Below are positions 10,984 to 21,765 of a stretch of DNA of 64,000 bases, in pieces; position 1 is the stretch's first letter; the number at the start of each line of letters is the position of its first letter. Origin of the DNA: Favolaschia claudopus (taxonomy: Eukaryota; Basidiomycota; Agaricomycetes; Agaricales; Mycenaceae). The notes beneath the pieces were generated by a model. That model saw only the letters and a program-made list of their open reading frames with translations. It had not been told where the DNA came from and made no database searches. Both the position numbers and the translations under genes were made by a program. Where the stretch lies: contig JAWWNJ010000222.1 in NCBI GenBank assembly GCA_037176885.1, positions 62,001-126,000 of the forward strand. The letters are read 5' to 3'.

Positions 10984-13415
10984 ATGTTAACTCCCGCCTT
11001 GACAATCCTTTCACTCTTCAGCTCCGTCGCTCTCTCCAAAATCTACGAGGATGTTGCGGACCTACCCTCTCTACAATACGACTTCGTTGTGGTAGGAGGT
11101 GAGTCGTTTGTCGGATTATTTACCATGACTTCCGACTGATTCGTTCACTGTGACTGTTCGTCCAACAGGCGGGACGGCTGGATTGGTTCTTGCGAGTCGA
11201 TTATCGGAAAACACGCGAGTTTCGGTTCTGGTCCTGGAAGCTGGGGAGTCGTGCGTCTTTTCAGCTCTGCTCGGATTTAAATTGTTATTGACTGGATTGA
11301 TTCAGTCATGTCGGGTTCCTCAATTCACAAGTACCTCTGTTGTCTCCTGGGGCCCAGGCCAGTGGTACGCCATACAGCTGGAGTCCGTTTTTCTTTTTCG
11401 CAATGACTATGCCAATATTGACCGGGAAATTCAGACTATACGAGCACACCGCAAGCGGGAGCCGCCGGACAAACCTTTGACTACTCCCGAGGTGAGTCTT
11501 TCCAGAGGCGTCCATATTGAGGAAGGTTTAATATCTTACCTTCAGGGCACATGCTCGGGGGATGCACGTCAATCAGTAAGCCTTTCCCTGAACTTATCAG
11601 TCTGAAAGATTGCTCATTAGTTCCACAAATAATCTAGACGGCATGGCGTACACTCGAGGCGCCAAAGCAGATTTCGACCGCTACGCGAACTTGACTGGAG
11701 ACCAGGGGTGGTCGTGGGATAAGATTTACCCGTATTTTATCAAGGTGCGATGTGTCGAATGCTTTTCGCCTTTACACTAGTCGCTGACTCGCAGAACATC
11801 AGAACGAGCAATGGGCGAAGCCCGCCGACAAGCACGACGACTCCTGCCAATATAACTCCAGCGTGCACGGCAAACAGGGTCCTGTCTCCGTTAGCGTCCC
11901 GGGCTATGCCTACCCCGAGCTCGAAAAACGAGTCATCCAAACGACCAAAGATTTCCCTGACGATTTCCCGTTCAATCTGGACTACAATTCGGGGAGTCCA
12001 CTGGGCGTCGGTATGGAGTTCGTTTCCATGTTTCTTTGCGGAGCTGACTCGAGCGAAAGGCACGTTCCAGTATACCATCGGCAAAGGGGAACGCAGCTCA
12101 TCGGCCGTTGCATATCTGACACCAAGCGTCACGAAGCGACCCAACCTCAGCATATTGCTGCACGCACAGGTAGCCAAGCTCGTCAACCTGCCCGCGCCCA
12201 GACCCTCGTCGTCCACGCCCTCCACCTCGAGCCTGAAACCACCGAGCCCCGGCGTCCAATTCCGTTTCCGTGAGTCGCCCCAGCTTTCCAAGTCGAAGGT
12301 GACGCAGCGCTGACATCTTACAAAAGGGGGGAAAACCTTCGTCGCGAAAGCTTCCAAAGAGATCATCCTGTCTGGAGGAGCGATCGGCTCCCCGCAAATC
12401 CTCATGAACTCGGGCATCGGTGACCGCGCCGCTCTGCAGTCCCTCGGCATCAACCCCATCCTCGACCTCCCCAGCGTCGGCGCCAACCTCTCCGAACATA
12501 CGTACTTCCAGATGAGCTGGTCCGTCAACACCAACCACACCGTCGAGGCGCTCTGGCAAGATCCCGTCGCGTACAACGCTGCGCTTGCGCAATGGAACAA
12601 ATCGCATACGGGACCGATGGTCGATGCGCTCCCGGGGTCGAATGTCGCTTGGTTGAGGCTGAAGGATGACTCGCCCTTGCTTGCTATGTACGCCGACCCT
12701 TCGTCCGGTCCTAGCGCGCCGCATTTCGAGATTATTATCCAGGTGAGTGACCTCGTTTCGATTTCGACCGTTCGATGCTGATTCCATCCTGCGTACAGCC
12801 CTTCGGACCTGGTCTCCCCGGCCATTTCATTAGCTTGACTATGGCTATGATCAGTCCCGTCAGTCGTGAGTATCCACCCTTCCGCCATCTCTCGCGAACA
12901 CAAGTAACTCACATATCTCCGCAGGCGGCTCGATAACCCTCAGCTCCGCCGACCCCTTCGCTGACCCCTTGATCGATCTGGGCGTCCTCGCAGACGATTT
13001 TGACGCCCTCGCGCTCACCGAAGGCATTGCTCAAGCCCTCAAATTCGTCAGCGGCCCCGCATGGACGAACTTCATCATCGCTCCCGTCACGGACCTCGGC
13101 GCCATGTCCCCCCTCGAACTCACCGCCCACATCCGCGCGCACGCCAATCCCGGATACCACGCTGTCGGCACTGCGGCCATGACGGCGCGCGGCTCTCAGT
13201 ACGGGGTGGTGGATCCTGATTTGAGGGTGAAGGGTTTCTCGATGCTGCGTGTGATCGATGCGTCGGTTTTGGTGAGTTATCGATTCGTTTTTTGTTGATC
13301 GCGGGACGGCGACTAATTGGCATGATAGCCCCTCGTCCCGAGCGCACACACTCAGGCAGCAACGTACGTCGTAGCGGAACGGGGCGCGGATTTGATCAAA
13401 CAGGCATGGGCTTGA
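10984..13415 (+). CDS. GMC oxidoreductase, aryl-alcohol-oxidase type (AA3_2)
   Basis: Twelve exons: 10984-11098, 11169-11250, 11306-11364, 11435-11491, 11546-11575, 11638-11744, 11803-12010, 12060-12269, 12327-12742, 12799-12865, 12925-13271 and 13329-13415, giving 594 residues, the usual size. A signal peptide (MLTPALTILSLFSSVALS) precedes the FAD dinucleotide motif VVVGGGTAG; then LVLEAGES, the GMC signature region GHMLGGCTSINGMAYTRG, the second signature SGGAIGSPQILMNSGIG, and the catalytic segment with a His in NPGYHAVGTAAM and a second His in VPSAHTQAA. Such secreted flavoenzymes oxidise aromatic or aliphatic alcohols and supply hydrogen peroxide for lignin and cellulose attack. The frame is intact only when the 70-bp intron 11365-11434 is removed. 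Confidence 0.93.
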
Positions 13416-13719
13416 GATGAAAGATAATATAATGGCATGGTTTGGCATGAATGACGACTTACGAATACCCTTTTCACGACTATTACCTGGAAATGTTTAT
13501 ACATATGGGACGACTGGTAGGCACTATAATCCTAATGAGCGTTGTAAAGCTTTGAAGTTCGAATAACGAATAAAACGTACTAAAATCTAGTAGCCATGGT
13601 CAAAGCGCACTGGCAGCAATAACAAAGGCAAATACGCTTGGCGCCATTGTCCCACCAACACGGTCACGCGTGCCACTCCCTTGCTTTGTTCGCTGTGACC
13701 GCCAAAGCGCGGGGCTGTG
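13416..13719. other. Intergenic region upstream of the gene at 13829
   Basis: No ORF of note. It carries the 3' flank of the GMC gene and the promoter region of the next gene. Confidence 0.5.
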
Positions 13720-13727
13720 TATAAAAG
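13720..13727 (+). promoter_or_regulatory. TATA box of the Pro-rich gene
   Basis: TATAAAAG lies about 100 bp before the ATG at 13829 and is followed by a pyrimidine-rich leader, a usual arrangement for a strongly expressed fungal gene. Confidence 0.6.
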
Positions 13728-13828
13728 GCGCTTGCTGTGCCCAACTTCGCTTCCTCCCTCTTGCACTCCTGCAAAGACGCGATCGAGCCTTTTCTTTACT
13801 TGTCCATCCACACACGACAGAACTCACC

Positions 13829-14861
13829 ATGTCTATCACCACCACCTCACACAAAGTATCAGTGCCATCCTCTCCGTTGAAGAAATCCCTATCCTACGCG
13901 GCAGCCGTGAAGGCGCGACCTGTACCGAAGGTAAATCATACTCGTCGTTGCCACTCAGCCGAAACCTCACGCACCTCTTCATCATTCGAAGAAACCCGTA
14001 CCCACAGATGGCAAACGCGCTTTCTCGATGGCCGAACTGAATGAGGGGAGCACGCCACTTCCTCGCGAGCCACGCACCATCTGCGTCCCACCCCTTCCCA
14101 CCCCTCCTCCCTTCTCCTTGGACGAGCTTAACCAAGGCAGCTCGCCAATGCCTCGACAACGACGCGAGACGATCTACATGCCGCCCCTTCCTCCCCCTCT
14201 CCCCTTCTCCATGGACGAGCTCAACCTGGACTCGGAACCCTCACGCGGGAGCCAGCCCCATAGCGTTTTTCCCATTGGATTCGAGCGGTCACAGTTTCAG
14301 GGTATCCCGACTTCGGGACGAGGACATAACACGCATCCGGAGAATCTCCATTACTACCTTTCCACCAACCTCCTCGATGACGATGACGACGATCTTCCGC
14401 GTAGCTCCTCGTCCTTCTCCAGCGACCGCCCGATGACTAGGCTTCGTCGCTGGGTTGCGGAAAGTCGGCGGCGCAGCGTTTACCGGACCGGCAGCTTCAG
14501 CCCAGCATTCGACGATCCCTTCTCAGGGCACATGTACGGGATGCCGCGCAGCACCCACTTCCGCGCGAGGTGTCACCAGAAGATGTTTGAGAGCTTCAAG
14601 AAACGCGACGCCGCTGCCTGGGACGTGGACGACATGGAGATCCACAAGGTAGAGGTGATGACCCGCATCTACGATACCGCGGGCACGTATGCTGGGGGCG
14701 AGACGGCGACGGCGGAATCGATGAATTCGCGGTCCGACATCGATATCAAACCCGTTGAGCCCAGGTACCCAGCGTCGTTTTGGGGGGACATTGTGTCGAG
14801 GTTGGAGAATCAGAACGAGGGGGAAGGGGCTGTAGAAGGAGAGGGAGATGTCCAGGTGTAA
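13829..14861 (+). CDS. Hypothetical Pro/Ser-rich protein with internal repeat
   Basis: The main open frame runs from about 13950 to TAA at 14859-14861; exon 1 starts with MSITTTSHKVSVP at 13829. The intron is uncertain: an acceptor near 13957 keeps the frame with donors at about 13869, 13921 or 13930, the last two giving unusually short introns (28-37 nt). The protein has two copies of a roughly 35-residue Pro-rich unit (PPLPTPPPFSLDELNQGS and PPLPPPLPFSMDELNLDS), a poly-Asp run, an Arg/Ser region and an acidic Gly-rich C-terminus. No enzymatic or transmembrane motif is visible. The unit resembles short linear docking peptides, but no function is assigned. Confidence 0.6.
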
Positions 14862-15548
14862 ATCGTTGCCGAGAATGGTGTGATACATACGTCCATCTTG
14901 TACTTGTCTTGTACCATAAGAAAGAATCGAAAGACGTGGAATTTTCTTCCTCACATTTGTTCCTCTTGAGCGCAGTGCAAACTCAAGGAATCGGTTATAT
15001 CAGCGCCTGGAATGCCCAGCCAAGGACAAGTCTTTTTCGAGTTTCGCGGCGGATGATTTCCAATAGATTTTGATGCTTCGGTCCCGGCGCAAGCGCGATG
15101 CAGGAGGCGTAAAGATTGACCAAGAGAGCGTTGTTCGATAAAGTGTATAGTTAGGCTTCAAACCAAGTAGCATCTGGCGCAGTAACCGCCAGTCGGGGTT
15201 GGGGGGGCTCGCTGGCATAGTGGTCATGTTTGGATCCGGGGCTTGATCGGAAATATCGGGCCGGCCTCTGGGCCGTAAGACTGAAAAACAAAACCGCTTG
15301 AATTTCAGAATTTAACTCGTCCTGAGGTACAGAAGTCGTGTATAGCTGATTCCAAGATTCAGAGCTAATGGATATCTCTTGGATATTTCCTGAATTCCAA
15401 ACCACCCTTATTCAACCTTTCAATTCAACGATAAGTATCAATCGATCCGGCGGCCACCCGAGGCCTCCCACCTCCCAGCCGTGGCATGAATGGTAAATCA
15501 CCTCAAGAACTCTCATCTACACGCAAACAACCCTCGTTCTATCATACC
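14862..15548. other. Intergenic between convergent genes
   Basis: No gene is seen. It contains the 3' ends of the Pro-rich gene and of PIG-L, which face each other. Confidence 0.5.
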
Positions 15549-16523
15549 TCATACAACAACCTCAAACCATTCATTAACCCACAAATACCGCGAAAAAAGC
15601 CCTTTCCAAAACTCCCCGGTCCACCGCAAGTTCAACTGACTCGGGTGTTTCATCATCGCACGTATTGCAGTGATATAGTCTCCCGCAGAGGCCACGAATA
15701 GAGCTTCACTCTCGGTTTCCCCGTTCCGTCGCCGCAATGAGTGAGTGAGCGCCGCGATCGGACCGAGATGTTTTGTTGCGTGACGGCGAGAATGCAGCGC
15801 GAAGAGGCGGGGAGCCTGAGACCGTGAACTCGTCGTCATGTTATGACGAGATTCCGAGTCATCTTCCGAGCCCCCAGAGTTATCGAGATCGCGCATAAGT
15901 TGTTCTGCCCCGGCCAATGCGGAGCCATGATTGAGGTGGCCCGTTATACCTTGGGCGTCAAAAGTAAGAATCTGTTTTAATGGGCGTGAGTTAGAATTTA
16001 AAATAGCGGACATGAGAATGGATGGATGGATGGCAGACGACATACTGTGGTAATGCCGTGGCTGACGACAAATGGGTACAGTTCTCGGGCGATTATGGTG
16101 GGATCCCAGGATGTGGTTTTGTTATCCTGTAGGTGACTGAGACGCAATGAGAACGGTACACAATTAATTTCTGGATGAACAATGCCAGGCAACTCACCGA
16201 TGATCAAGAATAAATCTATTTCTCTCTCGCATCCCAAAAACCTCCAAAGCCATATCAAATTCGCGTATCCTCGTCTTCCCCAGACCTCTTGCGTTCCCAG
16301 TAGACAGACATACAACGAAAACCTCGGAAATCTGCCCCGCTTTCTGCATGTGAACGAGCGCACTGAGAGTCGGGCTAAAGAAAAAGGTCTCGTCGTCGGG
16401 GTGTGCTGTCAACAAGAGAATTCGGCTGTGCGTTTGCCCTGAGATGCCAGACAGCGATATGATTCGAGGGCGGAGGCAAGAGGCGAGGAGAAGCAGGGGA
16501 ATGATGCAGTGGGCGATTTTCAT
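15549..16523 (-). CDS. PIGL: N-acetylglucosaminyl-phosphatidylinositol de-N-acetylase (PIG-L/GPI12)
   Basis: Exons complement(15549..15971, 16046..16136, 16198..16523), 279 residues, the usual length. An N-terminal membrane anchor (IAHCIIPLLLLASCL) is followed by the zinc-binding LLLTAHPDDETFFFSPTL motif with the catalytic Asp, then VVCLSTGNARGLGKTR, ILTFDAQGITGHLNH with the third metal-binding His, and a C-terminal SRYLWVNEW segment typical of eukaryotic PIG-L. The enzyme removes acetate from GlcNAc-PI on the cytoplasmic face of the ER, step two of GPI-anchor synthesis. An upstream in-frame ATG at 16610 would add 29 residues; the start at 16523 puts the anchor at the N-terminus as in homologues. 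FDEGG-type wording is FDAQG here. It is a housekeeping gene amid accessory genes. Confidence 0.93.
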
Positions 16524-17770
16524 CGTCAGTCGGGGTGTAACTGTAAGCTGCAACGGAAAGACGTTGAGAAGGAACATTTTGATGTTAAGGGTCGTGCTGT
16601 CGAGGAACATTATATGCTGGGAGCAGGAGTAGAGAAAAAATGGTAGCGAGATTCACGGCGCAGCTCGTATTTGACTTGCCGTAATGCAGGGACACTGTCT
16701 GTCGATGTCGATGTTGGAACGTTGATAGAGCGGGATGAATCGTCTGATACAAGTTACCTGTCGGCCACGACGAGAGCGCTGAAGGAAAAGATTGAGGCCA
16801 GGAACAGATCAATCGAGTGACAATCCAGGGAGATTGCGAGCCTCGTGAGATTTATCTCTCGAACGTGAAGCCAAATTTCAACCTGAACGCCGGATTTTTT
16901 TTTCCAAGCGATGCATCTCTAGGTTTTCTCGACAAAAAGTCCATTATTTTCACTTGTTTGTCGCATAGCGGGTCGGGCTCTTCCAATGAAAGGGGAAAGA
17001 ACTTATCAAACAGGTTGTATGAAGTTGAACACGATGAATTGCGCATGTTTGAGTTCGGCATCTCACGCCGAGTTCCCACCATCATGTGCTGATTAGAACC
17101 TTGTCCTCTCCCACCATGTTCTGCCTAGTCTCTCGTAGACAGACGCTACAACAAAATGTCCTCGTACCTGCGGTTGTTGTATGTTCTGCCCGACTACCTT
17201 TCCTGATTCAACGCAACTTACCGTTCGAGTTTCGTGGAAGAAGGGTTCCTAGATTTCCATGGCAAAAGTAGGCTGATTTCGCCCTCGTCTCATTGAATGA
17301 TTCGACTTTAAATTCACTGCAGTGCGATTTCGCGGCATATTTTCGCTGCCAAATTGTCTGTGGTACGCATGAACATACCCATCGACATCGGGCGAATCAG
17401 CCTCAAAAATCGACTGCTTGGCCCAGCTCGGTATTTCCGTGGCTTGACCAGCACCATCATCTTCCCGTGAGACCACGTGTCGCTCCACAAGACCCTTCTC
17501 CGACTTCTCTCGCTCGTGCCTCCCCGACGACTCGCAGTACCGTTTTTCTCATGAGCTCTGAGCAATCTACTAGGCAGTTCTTCAATGTTAGGATCCCCAG
17601 CAGCGATTTACAGCAGCTATACTTGCCTCAGTTCCGCGGATGCACTTTCGCCGGCCGCCGCCTTCCACCAATAATCTGACGATCATGCGCGATAACAACT
17701 TGATAACAACGCATGCTTACCCGGCATCTGACCTCGCAACCAACGGCGTTTGCGAGCTCCATCGTCATCG
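16524..17770. other. Intergenic between divergent genes
   Basis: Shared upstream region of PIG-L (minus) and the alpha-amylase (plus). ORFs of 60-128 codons overlap on both strands without motif support. Confidence 0.5.
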
Positions 17771-17777
17771 TATAAAT
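17771..17777 (+). promoter_or_regulatory. TATA box of the CBM20 alpha-amylase
   Basis: TATAAAT lies 42 bp before the chosen ATG at 17813, which would leave a very short leader. An out-of-frame ATG at 17787 lies between them, so transcription may start downstream of it or further upstream. Confidence 0.5.
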
Positions 17778-17812
17778 GCAGCGAGGATGACGGCCAACTT
17801 CGCAAGGGCAAG

Positions 17813-20506
17813 ATGTTGCCCACCCTCCTCCCCCTCCTTGCATGGGCCCATGCAATCCAAAATGCGGTGGCGATCCCAGCTCCGATGAACTCGACCGCGC
17901 AGCTCTCGGCTCGGGCGCCGTCTGGCAGCAAGGCGGTGATTATACAGATGTTCGAGTGGAATTGGTTGCGTCTATTGTCCATCATGCCTTCTTGTAAACT
18001 CATCTCGTTTCCCGATTAAAGGAATAGCATTGCGACTGAATGCACGAATTTCATTGGCCCTAATGGGTATGGATACGTGCAAGGTGTGATATCGTCCGTT
18101 TTTCTTTGCCATCGCAAACTGAAAGAACTCCCAAAGTCAGTCCACCGCAAGAACACATCCAGGGATCACAATGGTGGACGGATTATCAGCCTGTTTCATA
18201 TATCTTGACCTCGAAACGCGGGAATCAAGATCAGTTCCAGAGGTGCGTCTTCATCTCGGAGGATAGATTCACCGTTGATAATCTATTTCTACGTATCCCA
18301 GCATGGTCAACGCGTGCCATGCCGCCGGTGTGAATGTTATCGCGGGTGTGTAACTCTCTAGTTGTCGAATGTTCTGCGCCACCATCCAGGTCTAACATAT
18401 GTGCTTCAGACACCCTGTTCAACCATATGGCTGGCGTGGATTCGGGGACGGGCAGCGCCGGCTCGTCGTTCACGCATTATAATTATCCCGGGATTTATCA
18501 GAATCAGGTTCGATCTCATTTCTGTTTCTTCAATCATCTCTCTTCATCGAACCTCAGGACTTCCATCATTGTGGACTCGAGCCGGGCGACGACATCGTGA
18601 ACTACAGCAACCGCGTTGAGGTTCAGACCTGTGAACTCGTTAATCTAGCAGAGTACGTCCGTCCGTTCATTTTGGTTGTCCATCTGGCAACAGCTGATGA
18701 ATCGATCTATCTTATTCTATTCTATTCTCCGGTATCCATCCAGTCTAGCAACAGACACAGATTACGTGCGTGGGGTGCTCGCTCAGTACGGGAACAAACT
18801 TCTCCTGCTCGGCGTGGATGGATTCCGTCTCGACGCTGCCAAACGTTCGTCTTTGCACATCCGGAGCTCATAAAGCATAATTTCACACATTTGATCACTG
18901 CAGACATGCCTGCCAGCGACATCGCGAACATTCTCAGCCGGTTGTCGAGACGACCCTACATCACACAAGAAGTGATCTGGGGCTCTGGGGAGCCGATTCA
19001 GCCGTCAGAGTACGTTGGGAACGGCGATGTTCAGGAGTGAGTAGTCGATCTGCGATGCGAGATTTAGTGCCGGCTCCTGATCCTTCGGGTAGATTCCGAT
19101 ATACCACCACCGTCCGGGATGCGTTTTCGGGAGGAGGAATCTCCGGGTTGCAGAATCTAGATAACAGGGGTGCGTTCATTTTCGCCCAGACGTTTAGATC
19201 ATCAGGTACTCAGCAATCGGCTTTTACAGGCTGGGTATCCGGCTCCCAAGCAAACGTCTTCGTTGCGAATCACGATACCGAGCGGGTGAGTGCCTTCCTC
19301 ATCCATCCGGTATTCGATTTTCACAAGCGTCCAAATTTTAAACAGAACGGCAACTCCCTAAACAGCAACTCACCCAGCAACACCTACATCACCGCCACGA
19401 TTTTCTCACTCGCGCATCCATACGGCACGCCCACCATTCTCTCCTCGTACTCCTTCGGCTCCACGGACGACGGCGCGCCCAACGGGGGCGCCGGGACGTG
19501 TTCGACTACCGGGGGTGCGAATGGGTGGGTCTGCCAGCATCGGTTTGTTGCGATTAGTGGGATGGTGGGGTTCCGGAATCAGGTTGGGGCGGCGGGGATT
19601 ACGAATTGGGTGGCGCCGCAGAGTCAGCAGATTGCGTTTGGGAGAGGTACGTTTCTTGCTTAACTGAATGAAATGAATGGATGAAGCTGATTGTGTGTTC
19701 GGTGTTGTGTTGGTTAGGCTCGGCTGGCTTCGTGGCGATTAACAATGCGGATTCGGCGTGGAGTACGACGTTTACGACTTCACTTCCTAATAACAACTAC
19801 TGCGATGTGATTAGTGGGAAGAGTTCGGGTGGGACCTGTACCGGTGTTGGGTGCGTTCGAGTCGTTTTAATTCTACAGATCTTATTAATCGACGACGATC
19901 AAATATAGGATTACCGTCTCAGGCGGGCAATTCACAGGGACTGTGCCGGCGCGGAGTGCTATCGCGATACATACCGGACAGGTGGGCTCGGGAGGCAGCT
20001 CGGGCGGTGGTGGCGGTGGCGGAGGAGGAGGCTCTGGAGCCGTTGCGGTAAGCTGGGCCGAAACGGCGACGACGACGTTCGGGGAGGTGAATTTTATTTT
20101 ACCTTCTCTCTCTGGATGGCGCCGAAATTTACTCCAATACCCTCGCAGAATATCTTCCTGGTCGGCAGTATTGCGCAGTTGGGCAATTGGGCGCCGGCTT
20201 CAGCTGTATGTCCTCGAAATGACCTTCCAGAAGGATTCCGACTGACTTGTGCTTCGTTGCAGCTGCCGCTGTCTTCGGCGTCGTACCCCGTGTGGACTAT
20301 CACAGTGAACCTCCCGCCGAACATCAACTTCCAGTACAAGTTCATCAGGAAGGAAACTGATGGGAGCGTGAGTCCATGGTCTGTTTTGCATACAGGATTC
20401 AGTCGAATGACAATTTCGTTCTCAGGTTGTATGGGAATCCGATCCAAACCGAAGCGCGACAACCAACGCATCGGGGTCACAAACCATCACGACGAGTTGG
20501 AAATGA
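17813..20506 (+). CDS. Alpha-amylase GH13 with C-terminal CBM20 starch-binding domain
   Basis: Sixteen exons: 17813-17964, 18022-18083, 18137-18242, 18302-18345, 18410-18507, 18558-18652, 18744-18844, 18904-19036, 19093-19169, 19230-19285, 19346-19646, 19718-19850, 19909-20086, 20149-20205, 20263-20367 and 20426-20506, giving 592 residues. A signal peptide ([20 protein letters not shown]) precedes the barrel, with the catalytic Asp in GFRLDAAKH, Glu in ITQEVIWG and Asp in FVANHDTER, so the triad is complete. A Gly-rich linker with ten consecutive Gly leads to CBM20 ([35 protein letters not shown]). It is a secreted endo-acting enzyme on alpha-1,4-glucan in starch, able to bind raw granules. 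All intron positions in the catalytic part are shared with the paralogue at 53772-55973. Confidence 0.95.
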
Positions 20507-21137
20507 AGACCTGTTGGTAAACGAAATGATACACGAGGGGAAAGAGAGAGAGATTGTATTTGGTGAAGTGGTATGTATGTATGTGTAGGTATCTTGTATT
20601 CTTCGTACGAAGGCGTTCTGCCTTTGGCTGTTCTGTATTTTCAAAAGAATGTTACTGGGGTTAAGAGAATATCAAATTTGTTCGACTTCGTCTGGCTGAA
20701 GCACTGGTACCCGCCGGTCTGATTCAGAACTTGAAGCTGAGCAAACAAAGAGAACACACGGGTGCAGGTGAAGTTGATATTCGGGGGCTCGTTTCGTCCC
20801 CGAAGCTTCCGCTTGTGAAAACTCGTCAGAATGAAGCAGGACAGAAACCAGTTCACTCACCTATGAGATTCCAACGACTTTGGATGACCGTTCGATTGAT
20901 TAGAAGCACCCCTAGTTCTAGGATTTAGTCTAATGTTCTGAAGCTAGCCATAGAAAATGAAGCCTAAAGCCATGAAGCTAGCCATCCATGGCTACGTTCA
21001 TGCGCTTTAGGCTATTTTACGCACCATTTGGTTATATGATGATATTTCGGCTCTTCCCGACGTCTGTTTGTGACTTTATTCCTGTCAAACCTCGCCGTTT
21101 TGAGCCACTGTGACCCCACTGTCGTTTTCATCATCAG
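20507..21137. other. Intergenic with dispersed repeat
   Basis: No gene is recognised. It includes the 27-bp repeat core at 20950-20976, which recurs inverted near 41.7 kb, and a hairpin made of AGCCTAAAGC near 20960 and GCGCTTTAGGCT near 21002. Confidence 0.5.
20918..20977 (+). repeat. Left copy of inverted dispersed repeat flanking the island
   Basis: Positions 20950-20976 (starting ATAGAAAATGAAGCC) are identical for 27 bases to the reverse complement of 41699-41725. The preceding 32 bases are similar but diverged (CTAGGATTTAG against CTAAGATTTAG). The next 40 bases contain a partial self-complement. Confidence 0.7.
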
Positions 21138-21139
21138 TA

Positions 21140-21551
21140 CTATCCTAACCCGTGATGTGTCCTCGAAATTGATGAAGGCCCATATTGTTCCAAATTTCAC
21201 GTATTTTTCCTTCGGCATTGAAACATATATATAGCTACATGTAGTAAACATCCCTGAATATTTTGAGGATTTATGAGTCGGCGCGGCTGTGAGGATGAAC
21301 CTTCCGAGGTGGGGACACGAAGTGAACTCGATTTTGGCAGGCGTTTGGCAGGGTCACAAAATGTCACAAAAACATCCTTTTCATTTGTCTAGTCCGCTAC
21401 ATGCAAGGGATGGCTCTCAAAATCGATATACGGGCTCAGAATGTAAGAAGAATTGTCGTTGATTTTTTCTGAGCCCCAGAGAGCGAAAACGGGGTGAGGA
21501 TCAGAAAAGAGTTCACTTCACGGGTCAAGGACACATCACGGGTTAGGATAG
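21140..21551. mobile_element. MITE candidate with 24-bp perfect terminal inverted repeats, TA flanks
   Basis: CTATCCTAACCCGTGATGTG... at 21140-21163 is exactly the reverse complement of 21528-21551. Both ends are flanked by TA (21138-21139 and 21552-21553). The 412-bp body has no credible ORF, which suits a non-autonomous Tc1/mariner-like element. Confidence 0.65.
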
Positions 21552-21557
21552 TATACC

Positions 21558-21765
21558 TCCCATTTGAGCGAATAAGTCTGATGGGATGATTTTGCCGTCT
21601 GGAGCCGTCTGAAGCCATCGTTTAATCAAAAATATCATCATTTCGCCACCTATTTGAGCAAATACAACTGATCTTCACGGCAATCTATTCACCACATCAT
21701 ATCAGTTCCTATTTGAGCGACAGACAATATACCGTATACCTATTCGAGCGAATATAATTGATGAA
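21558..21765. repeat. Array of degenerate ATTTGAGCGAATA motifs
   Basis: Near-copies of CCTATTTGAGCGAATA occur around 21564, 21653, 21709 and 21741, just after the 3' side of the KDZ gene's stop. They may be subterminal transposase-binding repeats or a decayed minisatellite. Confidence 0.5.

Noticed and set aside
11251..11491. Apparent frame break in the GMC gene
   Set aside because: An acceptor at 11305 and a 70-bp intron at 11365-11434 restore the frame and give the conserved DYTSTPQAG segment.
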